64,000 nt of DNA, taken from positions 682,001 through 746,000 of the forward strand of contig OZ242037.1 in NCBI GenBank assembly GCA_965205165.1, written 5' to 3'. This stretch comes from CBDESM01 sp965205165 (lineage in GTDB: Bacteria > Chloroflexota > Dehalococcoidia > Bin125). The notes beneath the pieces were generated by a model. The model ran no database searches, was not told the DNA's origin, and saw nothing but the letters and a program-made list of their open reading frames with translations. Shown piece by piece: positions 47,743 to 56,905 of this stretch. How positions within the stretch are numbered: position 1 is the first letter of the stretch; each line of letters opens with the position of its first letter. Made by a program: the position numbers and the translations under genes.

Positions 47743-49862
47743 CGATCGCGGACGTGGCGCGGCATCCGCGGCCGGGGATGTCGGCGCCGATGGGTCTGGG
47801 CTTCACGCCGGACGGGGCGGCGCTGACTTGGCTGCATTCGGAGGCGGAATCGCTGACGCTGAGCCTGTGGCGGATCGACGCGGAGACGGGCGAGCGGACG
47901 GTGCTGGCGGGGCCGGGCGCGGAGGGGCCGTTGACGCGGGAGGAGGAGCTGCGGCGCGAGCGGACGCGGACGCGGGAGCTGGGGGTGACGTCGTACCAAT
48001 GGGCGCGGCGCACGCGGGAGCTGGGGCTGCCGCCGGCGCTGCTGATTCCCGGCCCGCTGCTGCGGGTGCGGATCGGCGACGGCGAGCTGCGCGAGCTCGC
48101 GGGGACGGAGGGCGCGGCGGAGCCGACGCTGAGCCCGGACGGGCGGCGGGCGTCGTTCGTGCGCGGGGGCGACCTGCACGCAATCGGGACGGACGGGGAT
48201 GGCTTGATCCGGCTGACCGAGGGGACGGAGGAGGGTCTGACGTTCGGGCTGGCGGACTACATCGCGCAGGAGGAGTTCGACCAACCGCGGGGGCACTGGT
48301 GGAGCCGGGACGGGCGGCTGCTCGCATACGTTCGGGCGGATTCGCGGCACATACCGGCGTACTCGATCGTGCATCAGGGCGGCGCGACGGTGGATGCGGA
48401 GGCGCACCGGTATCCGTTCGCGGGAGCGGAGAATCCCAAGGTCGAGCTGTACGTGGTCGATGCCGACGGCGGGGATGCGCGGCGGCTGGCGCTGCCGGAG
48501 GAAGACGGCTACCTCGTGCGGGTCGCCTGGTGGCCGGATCCGGACGCGGAAGCGGGACGGCTGGTGGCGCAGTTCCTCAACCGGGCGCAGGATCGGCTGC
48601 GGCTGATCGCGTTCGATGCGGACGGTGCGGCGACGACGCTGATCGACGAGCGGCAAGCGCCGTGGATCAACGTGACCCACGATGCGCGGGGGCTCGGCGA
48701 CGGGCGCTTCATCTGGTCGAGCGAGGAGACGGGCTACCGGCATCTGCATCTCCACGCCGCCGACGGGGGGCAGATGCGGGCGCTCACGTCGGGCGAGTGG
48801 ATGGTCACGGGCGTGATCGGCGTCGATGAAGAGCGGGGGCAGCTGTACTTTTCGGCGACCCGGGAATCGGCGTTGGAGCGGCACGTCTACCGCGTCCCGT
48901 TGGACGGGGGCGAGCCGGAGCGGTTGAGCGCGGGCGGGGGCGTCAACGGCGCGGTGCTGTCGCCGGAGGGCGAATGGCTCGCCATCGTGCGGCAATCGCT
49001 GAGCGAGCCGCCGTCGATTTTGCTGCAATCGACGCTCGGCGGCGAGCCGCGCACGCTGTTCGCGCAGCCCGAGCTCGCGCCGGATGCGCTCGATCTGCAA
49101 GCGCCGGAGTTGATCAGCGTGCCCGCGTCCGACGGCACGGAGCTGTACGGAGCGCTGTACTTCCCGCAGGGCGGCGGACGCGGCGAGCCGCCGCCGCTGA
49201 TCGTCGCCGTCTACGGCGGGCCGCACGCGCAGACGGTGCTGGATGCGTGGGCGCTCACGGTCGACCTGCGGGCGCAGCATCTGGCGCAGCAGGGCTTTCT
49301 GGTGCTCAAGCTCGACAACCGCGGGATGGCGGCGCGGGGGCTGGCGTTCGAGGCGCACCTGCACCGCAGCATGGGCACGGTCGAGGTCGAGGATCAGTCG
49401 GCCGCGGTCGACCACTTGGCGGCGCAGGGGCTGATCGACCCGCAGCGGGTCGGCATCTACGGCTGGTCCTACGGCGGCTACATGACGGCGATGGCGATGC
49501 TGCGCGAGCCGGAGCGCTACAAGGCCGGCGTCGCCGGCGCGCCGGTCGCGGATTGGGACGGCTACGACACGGGCTACACCGAACGCTACATGGGCACGCC
49601 GCAGGACAACGCCGAGGGCTACAAAGAGGCAAGCCTGCTCACGCACGCCGGCAATCTGCGCGGCAAACTGCTGCTGGTCCACGGCGGGATCGACGAGAAC
49701 GTGCATTTCCGCCACACGGCGCGCCTGATCACGGCGCTGACGCAGCAGGACAAGGACTACGACCTGCTGCTCTTCCCGCAGGAGCGCCACATGCCCCGCG
49801 ACCGGCAGGGCCTCGAGTACCAGGAGCGCAAGCTGGCCGAGTACTTCGAGCGGCACCTCTAG
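47730..49862 (+). CDS. S9-family serine peptidase (DPP4/prolyl oligopeptidase type)
   Basis: The 710-residue protein has an N-terminal beta-propeller (LSPDGRRASFVRGGDLHAIG, WWSRDGRLLAYVRADSRHIPAYSI, WSSEETGYRHLHLH) and a C-terminal hydrolase domain with the nucleophile GWSYGGYM near residue 578, Asp in HGGIDENVHF near 653 and His in ERHMP near 687. The EE pair in IAQEEFD fits dipeptidyl-peptidase IV-like enzymes. It would remove X-Pro dipeptides. No signal peptide is seen. GTG at 47730 follows GGGAGG inside the end of the M24 gene and gives the natural N-terminus KLTIADVARHPRPGM. Confidence 0.9.
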   Translation: MGKLTIADVARHPRPGMSAPMGLGFTPDGAALTWLHSEAESLTLSLWRIDAETGERTVLAGPGAEGPLTREEELRRERTRTRELGVTSYQWARRTRELGLPPALLIPGPLLRVRIGDGELRELAGTEGAAEPTLSPDGRRASFVRGGDLHAIGTDGDGLIRLTEGTEEGLTFGLADYIAQEEFDQPRGHWWSRDGRLLAYVRADSRHIPAYSIVHQGGATVDAEAHRYPFAGAENPKVELYVVDADGGDARRLALPEEDGYLVRVAWWPDPDAEAGRLVAQFLNRAQDRLRLIAFDADGAATTLIDERQAPWINVTHDARGLGDGRFIWSSEETGYRHLHLHAADGGQMRALTSGEWMVTGVIGVDEERGQLYFSATRESALERHVYRVPLDGGEPERLSAGGGVNGAVLSPEGEWLAIVRQSLSEPPSILLQSTLGGEPRTLFAQPELAPDALDLQAPELISVPASDGTELYGALYFPQGGGRGEPPPLIVAVYGGPHAQTVLDAWALTVDLRAQHLAQQGFLVLKLDNRGMAARGLAFEAHLHRSMGTVEVEDQSAAVDHLAAQGLIDPQRVGIYGWSYGGYMTAMAMLREPERYKAGVAGAPVADWDGYDTGYTERYMGTPQDNAEGYKEASLLTHAGNLRGKLLLVHGGIDENVHFRHTARLITALTQQDKDYDLLLFPQERHMPRDRQGLEYQERKLAEYFERHL

Positions 49863-49871
49863 GCCGCCGCG

Positions 49872-50249
49872 CTAATCGGCGAAGAGCAGGCCGATCTGCA
49901 ACGGGACGATCCAGACCAACGGAGTCGCGAGGATGACGAGCCACAGCGGCGGGTGCGGGGGCGCCCGGTCCGCACCCTCCGCGCCGCGCCGGGACCGCGC
50001 CGCCCCGAGCAGGCGCGAGGCTCCAACGACCAGCAGCGTGGCCGGCCCGCCGATGGCCATCACGCAGGGGCGAACCGCCGCGGTGCGGCGGGGAGGCGCG
50101 TCCACGAGCAGTCCGACCGCGATGAGCAGGTAGCCGCCGACCCAGAAGAAGGGCGGAAAGGCCGAGGGGAAGGCGAACCAGCCGAGCACGCCGGCGGTGG
50201 ACGAGTACATGAAGACCGATGCGAGGCTTCTGCGGTATCGAGCCTGCAT
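49872..50249 (-). CDS. Small membrane protein
   Basis: The 125-residue protein has hydrophobic segments near residues 10-45 (two closely spaced), 63-80 and 101-121, with a basic loop around 83-95 (RLLGAARSRRGAEGADR). It has no recognised family. GGAGCAGGAC precedes the ATG at 50247-50249. It is convergent with the peptidase gene (10 nt between stops) and divergent from the J-domain fusion gene. Confidence 0.6.
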   Translation of the reverse strand: MQARYRRSLASVFMYSSTAGVLGWFAFPSAFPPFFWVGGYLLIAVGLLVDAPPRRTAAVRPCVMAIGGPATLLVVGASRLLGAARSRRGAEGADRAPPHPPLWLVILATPLVWIVPLQIGLLFAD

Positions 50250-50344
50250 CACGTCCTGCTCCTCGTTCAGTCGCCAATGCGACGGTACGCCTCTTGGACC
50301 GCCCGCAAGCCGGCGGCTGCAACGTGCGATGCGGATCGGGCGGG

Positions 50345-50350
50345 TACGCT
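50345..50350 (+). promoter_or_regulatory. -10 TACGCT, leaderless start of J-domain fusion gene
   Basis: TACGCT is followed by 7 nt and the ATG at 50358. The position shows that the J domain belongs to the primary translation product. Confidence 0.5.
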
Positions 50351-50357
50351 GTGGGGG

Positions 50358-51134
50358 ATGTCCGTGCCCACTACCGCTTCGGAGGCCGCCGATCTGCTGG
50401 GGATCGGGATTGACGCATCCGCGGATGCGGTGCGCGAGCGCTACCGCTCGCTGGCGCGGGTCTACCACCCTGACCGCAATCCGGACGACGAGGCGGCGGG
50501 CGAGCGGATGCTGGAGCTCAACGCGGCGGTGGACCTGCTGCTCGGCTCCGACGCGCCGACGGTCGAGCGGATTTTGGAGCCGGCCGAGCCGGGGCGGGCG
50601 CTGACCCGGCGCGAGCAGCGGCGCGAGGCCGCGATCCGCGAGGCGCTGCACGACCTGCCCTACGGCGTCTACGTGATCGGCACGGTCACGGCCGACGGGC
50701 AGGCCAACGCGATGGTGGCGGACTGGGTGATGCAGGTCTCGTTCAAGCCGCGCATCCTCGCGGTCGCGTTCGAGCGCGACGCCTCCTCGCTGCGCAACGT
50801 GCGCGACACGCGGCAGCTGAGCGTGAGCCTGCTGCCGGAGGAGGGGATGGACCTCGCGGCGCGCTTCCTGCAGCCGTCCGACCCGTCCAAGATCAAGGGC
50901 CGGCCGGCGGGGGCGGGGCGGATCGACAAGATGCGCGGGGTCGCCCACCGGCGGCTGGAGGGCGGGGCGCCGGTGCTGGACGACGCGCTCTGCTGGATCG
51001 CCTGCGAGGCGCAGCAGTTCGTGCCGATCGGCGGGCACGTGCTGGTGCTGGCGCGGGTGATCGACGGCGCCCGCGAGCTGCGCGAGGGCGCGCCGCTGAC
51101 CTCGACCTACACCGGCTGGGCCTATGGCGGCTGA
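50358..51134 (+). CDS. J-domain/flavin-reductase-like fusion protein
   Basis: The 258-residue protein begins with a J domain (EAADLLGIGIDASADAVRERYRSLARVYHPDRNPDDEAAGERMLEL, residues about 8-55) containing the intact HPD motif that stimulates DnaK ATPase. After a short basic linker a flavin-reductase-like FMN-binding split barrel follows from about residue 97 (LPYGVYVIGTVTADGQANAMVADWVMQVSFKPRILAVAFER, then LDDALCWIACEAQQFVPIGGHVLVLARV). The second domain usually reduces or binds FMN and feeds partner monooxygenases. The fusion is unusual and suggests DnaK-assisted delivery or stress-linked flavin chemistry, which is inference. The MFS gene starts 11 nt before its stop. Confidence 0.8.
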   Translation: MSVPTTASEAADLLGIGIDASADAVRERYRSLARVYHPDRNPDDEAAGERMLELNAAVDLLLGSDAPTVERILEPAEPGRALTRREQRREAAIREALHDLPYGVYVIGTVTADGQANAMVADWVMQVSFKPRILAVAFERDASSLRNVRDTRQLSVSLLPEEGMDLAARFLQPSDPSKIKGRPAGAGRIDKMRGVAHRRLEGGAPVLDDALCWIACEAQQFVPIGGHVLVLARVIDGARELREGAPLTSTYTGWAYGG

Positions 51135-52446
51135 CCCGCGCGCCATCGCGCTCGCGCACGGCCAGCATGCGGCGCCCGCGGCGGCGCTCCCCCCGCCCGC
51201 CATCGCCGCGCCCCCGCCCCGCCGCGGCCCGCTGCGGCTGCGCACCTTCGAGTCGTTCCGCGAGCCCGGCTTCGGCTGGTTCTACGTCTCCACCCTCGGC
51301 CAGATGGGCGCGGCGATCATGCAGATCTTCGTGCGCACCTTCCTCGTCTACGAATTGACCGGCTCCTACCTCGCGATCGGCATCACCGCAATCGCCGGCG
51401 CGGTGCCGCAGCTGCTGCTGGGGCCCTACGGCGGCGTGCTCGCCGACCGCTTCCCCAAGCGCACGATCACGCAGGTCTTCCAGCTGGTCGGACTGGCCAA
51501 CACGCTGGCCATCGGCACCCTGGCGATGCTCGGCCTGCTCGAATACTGGCACCTGATCGTGACCGCGGTCTTCCAGGGCGTGCTGGTGGCGATGATGGTG
51601 CCGGCGCGGCAGGCGATGGTCTCCGAAATCGTCAGCCGCGAGCAGATCATGAACGGCGTCGCGCTGAACAACTCGGCGATGAACATCATGCAGTTCCTCG
51701 GCCCCGCCCTGGGCGGCCTGCTGCTCGCCTCGATCGGCGCCGGGCCGACCTTCTACGTGATGGCCGGCGGCTACGTGATCGCGATCCTGACGATGCTGAA
51801 AATCCCGCTCGTGCCGGCACAGGCGCAGGGGCGCGCCGGCGGCTGGCGCGAGGCCGGCTCCGACATCGCCGGCGGCTTCCGCTACATGGCCAAGCACCCG
51901 ACCCTGCGGCTCGTGCTCGGACTCTCCTTCGCCGTCTCCGCGCTCGGCATGCCGTTCCAGCAGCTCGTGCCCGGCTTCGTGCAGGACGTGTTCAGCGCCG
52001 ACGCGGCCACGGCCGGACTGGTCGTGATGATGTCCGCCGTGGGCGCGGTGGCCGCCTCGCTGATCCTCGCCTCGCTCAAGCGCGTCAAGCGCGGCTGGAT
52101 GCTGCTCGGAACCAGCGTCGTGCTCGCCGCCGCCCTGTTCGGCATCTCCATCTCCGACTGGATCGTGCTCACCGGACTGCTGATGCTGCTGCTCGGAGTC
52201 GGCCAAGCCGGGCGCATGTCGCTCTCCTCGACGCTGATCCAGGAGCAGGCCGACCCGGAGTACCGCGGGCGCGCGATGAGCGTGCTGATGATGCAGTTCG
52301 CGCTGATGCAGCTGGGCGCATTCGCCCTCAGCCTCGCCGCCGAAGGCGCCGGCATCCGCCCCGTAGTAGCCGCCCTGAGCATCGCCCTGCTAGCCCTCAC
52401 CATCCTGGCCGCAGCCGCCATGCCCGCCCTCCGCCGCCTCAACTGA
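51124..52446 (+). CDS. MFS transporter (EntS/MFS_3-like exporter)
   Basis: The 440-residue protein has about 12 transmembrane segments after a Pro/Ala-rich cytoplasmic tail (residues 1-45). The motif GGVLADRFPKRTI near residue 99-111 is the MFS signature between helices 2 and 3, and EYRGRAMSV near 379-387 is its equivalent in the second half. It resembles the MFS_3 group that exports siderophores and drugs with proton motive force. The cargo is unknown. The gene overlaps the J-domain fusion by 11 nt and is therefore translationally coupled to it. Confidence 0.87.
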   Translation: MAADPRAIALAHGQHAAPAAALPPPAIAAPPPRRGPLRLRTFESFREPGFGWFYVSTLGQMGAAIMQIFVRTFLVYELTGSYLAIGITAIAGAVPQLLLGPYGGVLADRFPKRTITQVFQLVGLANTLAIGTLAMLGLLEYWHLIVTAVFQGVLVAMMVPARQAMVSEIVSREQIMNGVALNNSAMNIMQFLGPALGGLLLASIGAGPTFYVMAGGYVIAILTMLKIPLVPAQAQGRAGGWREAGSDIAGGFRYMAKHPTLRLVLGLSFAVSALGMPFQQLVPGFVQDVFSADAATAGLVVMMSAVGAVAASLILASLKRVKRGWMLLGTSVVLAAALFGISISDWIVLTGLLMLLLGVGQAGRMSLSSTLIQEQADPEYRGRAMSVLMMQFALMQLGAFALSLAAEGAGIRPVVAALSIALLALTILAAAAMPALRRLN

Positions 52447-52593
52447 GCACTGCCCAGCACCCCCGCCCCGCCAGTGTTGCAATCGGCTCCAAGCCCGTAA
52501 CAATCACTAGCGCGATCTCAACCAAAATTTTCCGTCTGATCCAGTTTCGAAACACCTACGTCATGCTCCTGCCTTTTCTTCGGACTCCAAACA

Positions 52594-55500
52594 TCACCGA
52601 CCTGTGTTGAACTGCGTTCTATAGTCGGACCAGTTCCTCGTCGGCGTGGCGCAGTCAAACTGCAGTGGCAGCCATCCTGCCATCCGGACCAGTTGCGAGG
52701 GTATCAACGCCCAGTGGGGTTTGGCTTTGGGGCCCTTTGGCCCACCACCTAGCACAACAACACCTAGCCCTTTAATCTGCCAGATGCGTTCCCCCCAGTG
52801 GCCTTGCCATTGGAGCCATGGCGGCGCATTTGGCGAGAGCATTCGAATTTCGTAGGTAACATCAGATCCGGTACCCGGCCCCCCCCAAGTGCGCCCCCCA
52901 GCGTATTCGTCTCCCCTTCTCACTATCCCCACGCCCCCTATCTCCAACTCGATTGCTGCATCTGCGCCTCCATCCGCATTCGGCCTAGCACCATCCCACT
53001 CAAAGAAACCAGTAGTTCCGGTACCTTCCTCCGGGTATGAAGCATGCCGGCCATTCGCTACATAGACATCAAATTTGCCACAAGCAGCTGTACCGGTGCC
53101 ACGACGATTCACACCAGCAAAGCCTTCCTCATGTGACGCGAATCCAACTTCATCCGGTGCTATATCACCAGATAGGAGATCCGCGATTGACTGGTCTGCG
53201 AAATATAATTGGAAGCTCTCCCAGTCGCCCTCATGGTTGGAGATAAGATCGCTACCGGCATTGCTGTTGTACAGATAGAAAAACCAGTATTGGAGCAGCG
53301 TACCCTTGTCGAACTGGTGGATGTTCGCGTAGATCGTGGGCGGCCCTTCATCCTTTCGCCTTGCATTGTCCAAGTCCAAGTAAGTCCCCCGTCCCGCCCG
53401 GCCCAAGTCGTCCGCCGAGACGCTGCCTTGCCTTTGCATAGTTATATCGTTGGAAAAAGGAATGTTGCCAATGAGCGGGACCGTTTGGGGTTGGCTCTGT
53501 TTGAGTTCCGATCTTTCGATCATCATTTCCACCGGTACCGGGAGGTATTTTTCATTGGTCTCGAAGTGCAGAGTAGGCGCATATTTCATCGCCAAGTCGA
53601 AGTGCGCCATTTCGACGGGTGACGCGAGCGATGCCTTGATCGAGTAGCCCCACGATGACCTGGCGCCAAACCTCGCCCGGTTCCGGAAGTACGTCTCAGA
53701 TCCGGCATCCTGCATGGCTCTGATCTGATATTCTCCAGGATCGAGCAACAAAGCGATCCGTGCTTCCGTTGTAGTTCGAATTGCCGTGGGACCTTCGATG
53801 ATCCGTCCATCTGCATGCCTAATGACCAAATTCGGCCTGCTGAGACTCCTCATCTCGACCATCAGCCGGGTTCGCTCGGCCAGCCGGAATGAGTACCAGT
53901 CGGAGCGCCATCTTTCCCCGTCCAGCTCCCACAAACAGTCTCCGCCCGCTTGATCGGCCCACTCTTTCACTTCACCCTGCCGCAACGTGCCCAGCGGGCT
54001 CACTTCGCATCCGCCTGCGACAGATGCTGCTTCTTGATTCGCGCCGATCTCAATCTGGCGATACACGCCCGTCGGCTCCGTCGCCCGATAGAAGATCGTG
54101 AACGGGCCGGGCAGCCCCGTGGGCGTGCCGCTGAGCGTCCTCGTCCCGGCATTGAACGAAAGCCCCGGCGGCGCACCCGCCGACTGCACGCCTTGGCGCT
54201 CCCAGCGCATCGAGTACGTCACGCGCCCTGCGGCGCTCCTCGCGGCCGGCAATTGAACCCGCTCGATCGACTCCCCGATCGTCCAGTCTTGATCCGGAAC
54301 TTCGGCATCGCCGATCCAGCTGAAATCATCCGGAAGCCGGATCGAGGCGCCAAACTCGACAACCGCCTCTGTCCCGTCTTCATCAACCGCCGTATATCGG
54401 AATCGATGCGAATCATCCAAAACATCCCCTGGCGACAGCGTGCCCGACAGCTGGCGCGACCTCGAATCGAAAGCCAAGCCCGGCGGCAGCGAGCGATCAA
54501 ACGATTCGTCACGGAACCGGTGCTGAAGCTCGTATGAGACACGACCGGCCGAACCCTCCACCGCCGGCAACGTCAATGAAACGCGACGACCGAGCTGCCA
54601 ACGCTGATCTGCGACCGGGCCCGTAAAAGCTACAGCTCCCACCACCACTTGGCCTAGCAGACGGATCGATAGCCCATACGGGTAAGAGCGATCCGCAGCC
54701 CACCCGTAAATATGCCAATTCGTCGCCTCCAGACGATACGACCCAGCCGCCAACTCCCCTATCTCGATCTGAGCGCTGGATCCCGGCCCGCCATCATCAT
54801 CACGCGCAATCTCGGTACCGTCGCCATCGCGCAAAATCAGATAAGCATCGATCCCGCTGTCGCTCCTCATCGTGATCCGCACCCCCGCCGGTACCGCCAA
54901 ATTGAACGTGTAAACATCCGCCCAACGCTTCCCGGCCCCTACCAATGCCTCGCAATCCCCAACGCCCAGCTCGCCCGCACGTGAAACATCGGTGGTCGTC
55001 AAGATCCCCAAAGGAATCACTGTGCAAGCCGACGAGTCGGCCCGCGCAGCTTCTACCACCACTTGACCTAGCAGACTGATCGCCAGCTGATACGAATAAG
55101 AGCCACCCGAGGCCCACCCGTCAATCTGCCAATTCGTCGCCTCCAGCCGATACGACCCAGCCGCCAACTCCCCTATCTCGATCTGAGCGCTGGATCCCGG
55201 CCCGCCATCATCATCACGCGCAATCTCGGTACCGTCGCCATCGCGCAAAATCAGATAAGCATCGATCCCGCTCCCGCTCCTCATCGTGATCCGGACTCCC
55301 GCCGGCACCGCCAGATTGAACGTGTAGACATCCGCCCAACGATCCCGGCCGCCTACCAATGCCTCGCAATCCCCAACGCCCAGCTCGCCCGCACGTGAAA
55401 CATCGGTGGTCGTCAAGATCCCCAAAGGAATCACTGTGCAAGCCGACGAGTCGGCCCGCGCAGCTTCTACCACCACTTGACCTAGCAGACTGATCGCCAG

Positions 55501-56808
55501 CTGATACGAATAAGAGCCACCCGAGGCCCACCCGTCAATCTGCCAATTCGTCGCCTCCAGCCGATACGACCCAGCCGCCAACTCCCCTATCTCGATCTGA
55601 GCGCTGGATCCCGGCCCGCCATCATCATCACGCGCAATCTCGGTACCGTCGCCATCGCGCAAAATCAGATAAGCATCGATCCCGCTGTCGCTCCTCATCG
55701 TGATCCGCACCCCCGCCGGTACCGCCAAATTGAACGTGTAAACATCCGCCCAACGCTTCCCGGCCCCTACCAATGCCTCGCAATCCCCAACGCCCAGCTC
55801 GCCCGCACGTGAAACATCGGTGGTCGTCAAGATCCCCAAAGGAATCACTGTGCAAGCCGACGAGTCGGCCCGCGCAGCTTCTACCACCACTTGACCTAGC
55901 AGACTGATCGCCAGCTGATACGAATAAGAGCCACCCGAGGCCCACCCGTCAATCTGCCAATTCGTCGCCTCCAGCCGATACGACCCAGCCGCCAACTCCC
56001 CTATCTCGATCTGAGCGCTGGATCCCGGCCCGCCATCATCATCACGCGCAATCTCGGTACCGTCGCCATCGCGCAAAATCAGATAAGCATCGATCCCGCT
56101 CCCGCTCCTCATCGTGATCCGGACTCCCGCCGGCACCGCCAGATTGAACGTGTAGACATCCGCCCAACGATCCCGGCCGCCTACCGATGTCTCGCAATCC
56201 CCAGCACCCAACTCGCCCGCACGCGAAACATCCGCCGCCAAGGTCCCCAAGCCGGTCACCCTGCAAGCCGACGGGGCAACCCGCGGAGCTTCAGGTTCCA
56301 CGCCCCCCGGCGGGTCCAGCAGACTGATCATCAGCTGATACGAATAAGAACCCCCCGAGGTCCACCCGTCAATCTGCCAATTCGTCGCCTCCAGCCGATA
56401 CGACCCAGCCGCCAACTCCCCTATCGCGATCTGAGCGCCGGACCCCGGCCCGCCATCATCATCGCGCACGATCTCGACACCATCGCCATCACTCAAAATC
56501 AGATAAGCATCGATCCCGCTGTCGCTCAGCATCGTGATCCGGACTCCCGCCGGTTCCGCCAAATTGAACGTGTAAACATCTACCCAACGCTCCCGGCCAG
56601 CGGCTACCAACCTCTCGCAATCCCCAGCGCCCAACTCGCCCGCACGCGAAACATCCGCCGCCAAGATCCCCAAGCCAGTCACCCTGCAACTCTGCGCCGC
56701 TACGGAACCAAATGAGTTGACCGCTATCGCGCCCATAAAGGACGCCATTGCAATTGCGACAGCCGTTAGCGCTGCCCGCCCGATCCAGCTCTGAAGCATC
56801 TTCGCCAT
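52594..56808 (-). CDS. Large exported protein: five PPC-type repeats, Ig-like domains and Vps62-like C-terminus
   Basis: The 1404-residue protein starts with a signal peptide (hydrophobic to about residue 38). Five repeats of about 138 residues fill about 40-720. Each has two Cys, DVYTFNLAVPAGVRITM, DAYLILRDGDGTEIARDDDGG and IEIGELAAGSYRLEATNW, the pattern of pre-peptidase C-terminal (PPC) beta-sandwiches. Two putative-Ig (He_PIG-like) domains follow (PPGLAFDSRSRQLSGTLS; PPGLSFNAGTRTLSGTPTG), then another PPC-like unit. The end (about 1068-1404) resembles Vps62-like proteins (LHFETNEKYLPV, NHEGDWESFQLYF, VYVANGRHASYP). No catalytic motif is certain. GC content is visibly lower than in neighbours, suggesting transfer. 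Repeats 2-5 are almost identical. Confidence 0.75.
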   Translation of the reverse strand: MAKMLQSWIGRAALTAVAIAMASFMGAIAVNSFGSVAAQSCRVTGLGILAADVSRAGELGAGDCERLVAAGRERWVDVYTFNLAEPAGVRITMLSDSGIDAYLILSDGDGVEIVRDDDGGPGSGAQIAIGELAAGSYRLEATNWQIDGWTSGGSYSYQLMISLLDPPGGVEPEAPRVAPSACRVTGLGTLAADVSRAGELGAGDCETSVGGRDRWADVYTFNLAVPAGVRITMRSGSGIDAYLILRDGDGTEIARDDDGGPGSSAQIEIGELAAGSYRLEATNWQIDGWASGGSYSYQLAISLLGQVVVEAARADSSACTVIPLGILTTTDVSRAGELGVGDCEALVGAGKRWADVYTFNLAVPAGVRITMRSDSGIDAYLILRDGDGTEIARDDDGGPGSSAQIEIGELAAGSYRLEATNWQIDGWASGGSYSYQLAISLLGQVVVEAARADSSACTVIPLGILTTTDVSRAGELGVGDCEALVGGRDRWADVYTFNLAVPAGVRITMRSGSGIDAYLILRDGDGTEIARDDDGGPGSSAQIEIGELAAGSYRLEATNWQIDGWASGGSYSYQLAISLLGQVVVEAARADSSACTVIPLGILTTTDVSRAGELGVGDCEALVGAGKRWADVYTFNLAVPAGVRITMRSDSGIDAYLILRDGDGTEIARDDDGGPGSSAQIEIGELAAGSYRLEATNWHIYGWAADRSYPYGLSIRLLGQVVVGAVAFTGPVADQRWQLGRRVSLTLPAVEGSAGRVSYELQHRFRDESFDRSLPPGLAFDSRSRQLSGTLSPGDVLDDSHRFRYTAVDEDGTEAVVEFGASIRLPDDFSWIGDAEVPDQDWTIGESIERVQLPAARSAAGRVTYSMRWERQGVQSAGAPPGLSFNAGTRTLSGTPTGLPGPFTIFYRATEPTGVYRQIEIGANQEAASVAGGCEVSPLGTLRQGEVKEWADQAGGDCLWELDGERWRSDWYSFRLAERTRLMVEMRSLSRPNLVIRHADGRIIEGPTAIRTTTEARIALLLDPGEYQIRAMQDAGSETYFRNRARFGARSSWGYSIKASLASPVEMAHFDLAMKYAPTLHFETNEKYLPVPVEMMIERSELKQSQPQTVPLIGNIPFSNDITMQRQGSVSADDLGRAGRGTYLDLDNARRKDEGPPTIYANIHQFDKGTLLQYWFFYLYNSNAGSDLISNHEGDWESFQLYFADQSIADLLSGDIAPDEVGFASHEEGFAGVNRRGTGTAACGKFDVYVANGRHASYPEEGTGTTGFFEWDGARPNADGGADAAIELEIGGVGIVRRGDEYAGGRTWGGPGTGSDVTYEIRMLSPNAPPWLQWQGHWGERIWQIKGLGVVVLGGGPKGPKAKPHWALIPSQLVRMAGWLPLQFDCATPTRNWSDYRTQFNTGR
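54641..56296 (-). repeat. Four nearly identical 414-bp tandem repeats (828-bp higher-order unit)
   Basis: Repeats 2-5 of the exported protein follow with a period of 414 bp. Two sequence types alternate: repeats 3 and 5 share one version of the short loop (VGAGKRW, SDSGID), repeats 2 and 4 the other (GGRDRW, SGSGID). This shows that a two-repeat block of 828 bp was duplicated. Boundaries are approximate. Confidence 0.8.
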
Positions 56809-56905
56809 GATCTCGCCCTCGCCACGATCTACGCGGCTCTCGGCATCCCGTTTTCCTCTTGTCCGAGCTTGTCCTCAGTTTGACCGGGCCTTGCCCGACG
56901 TCTCG

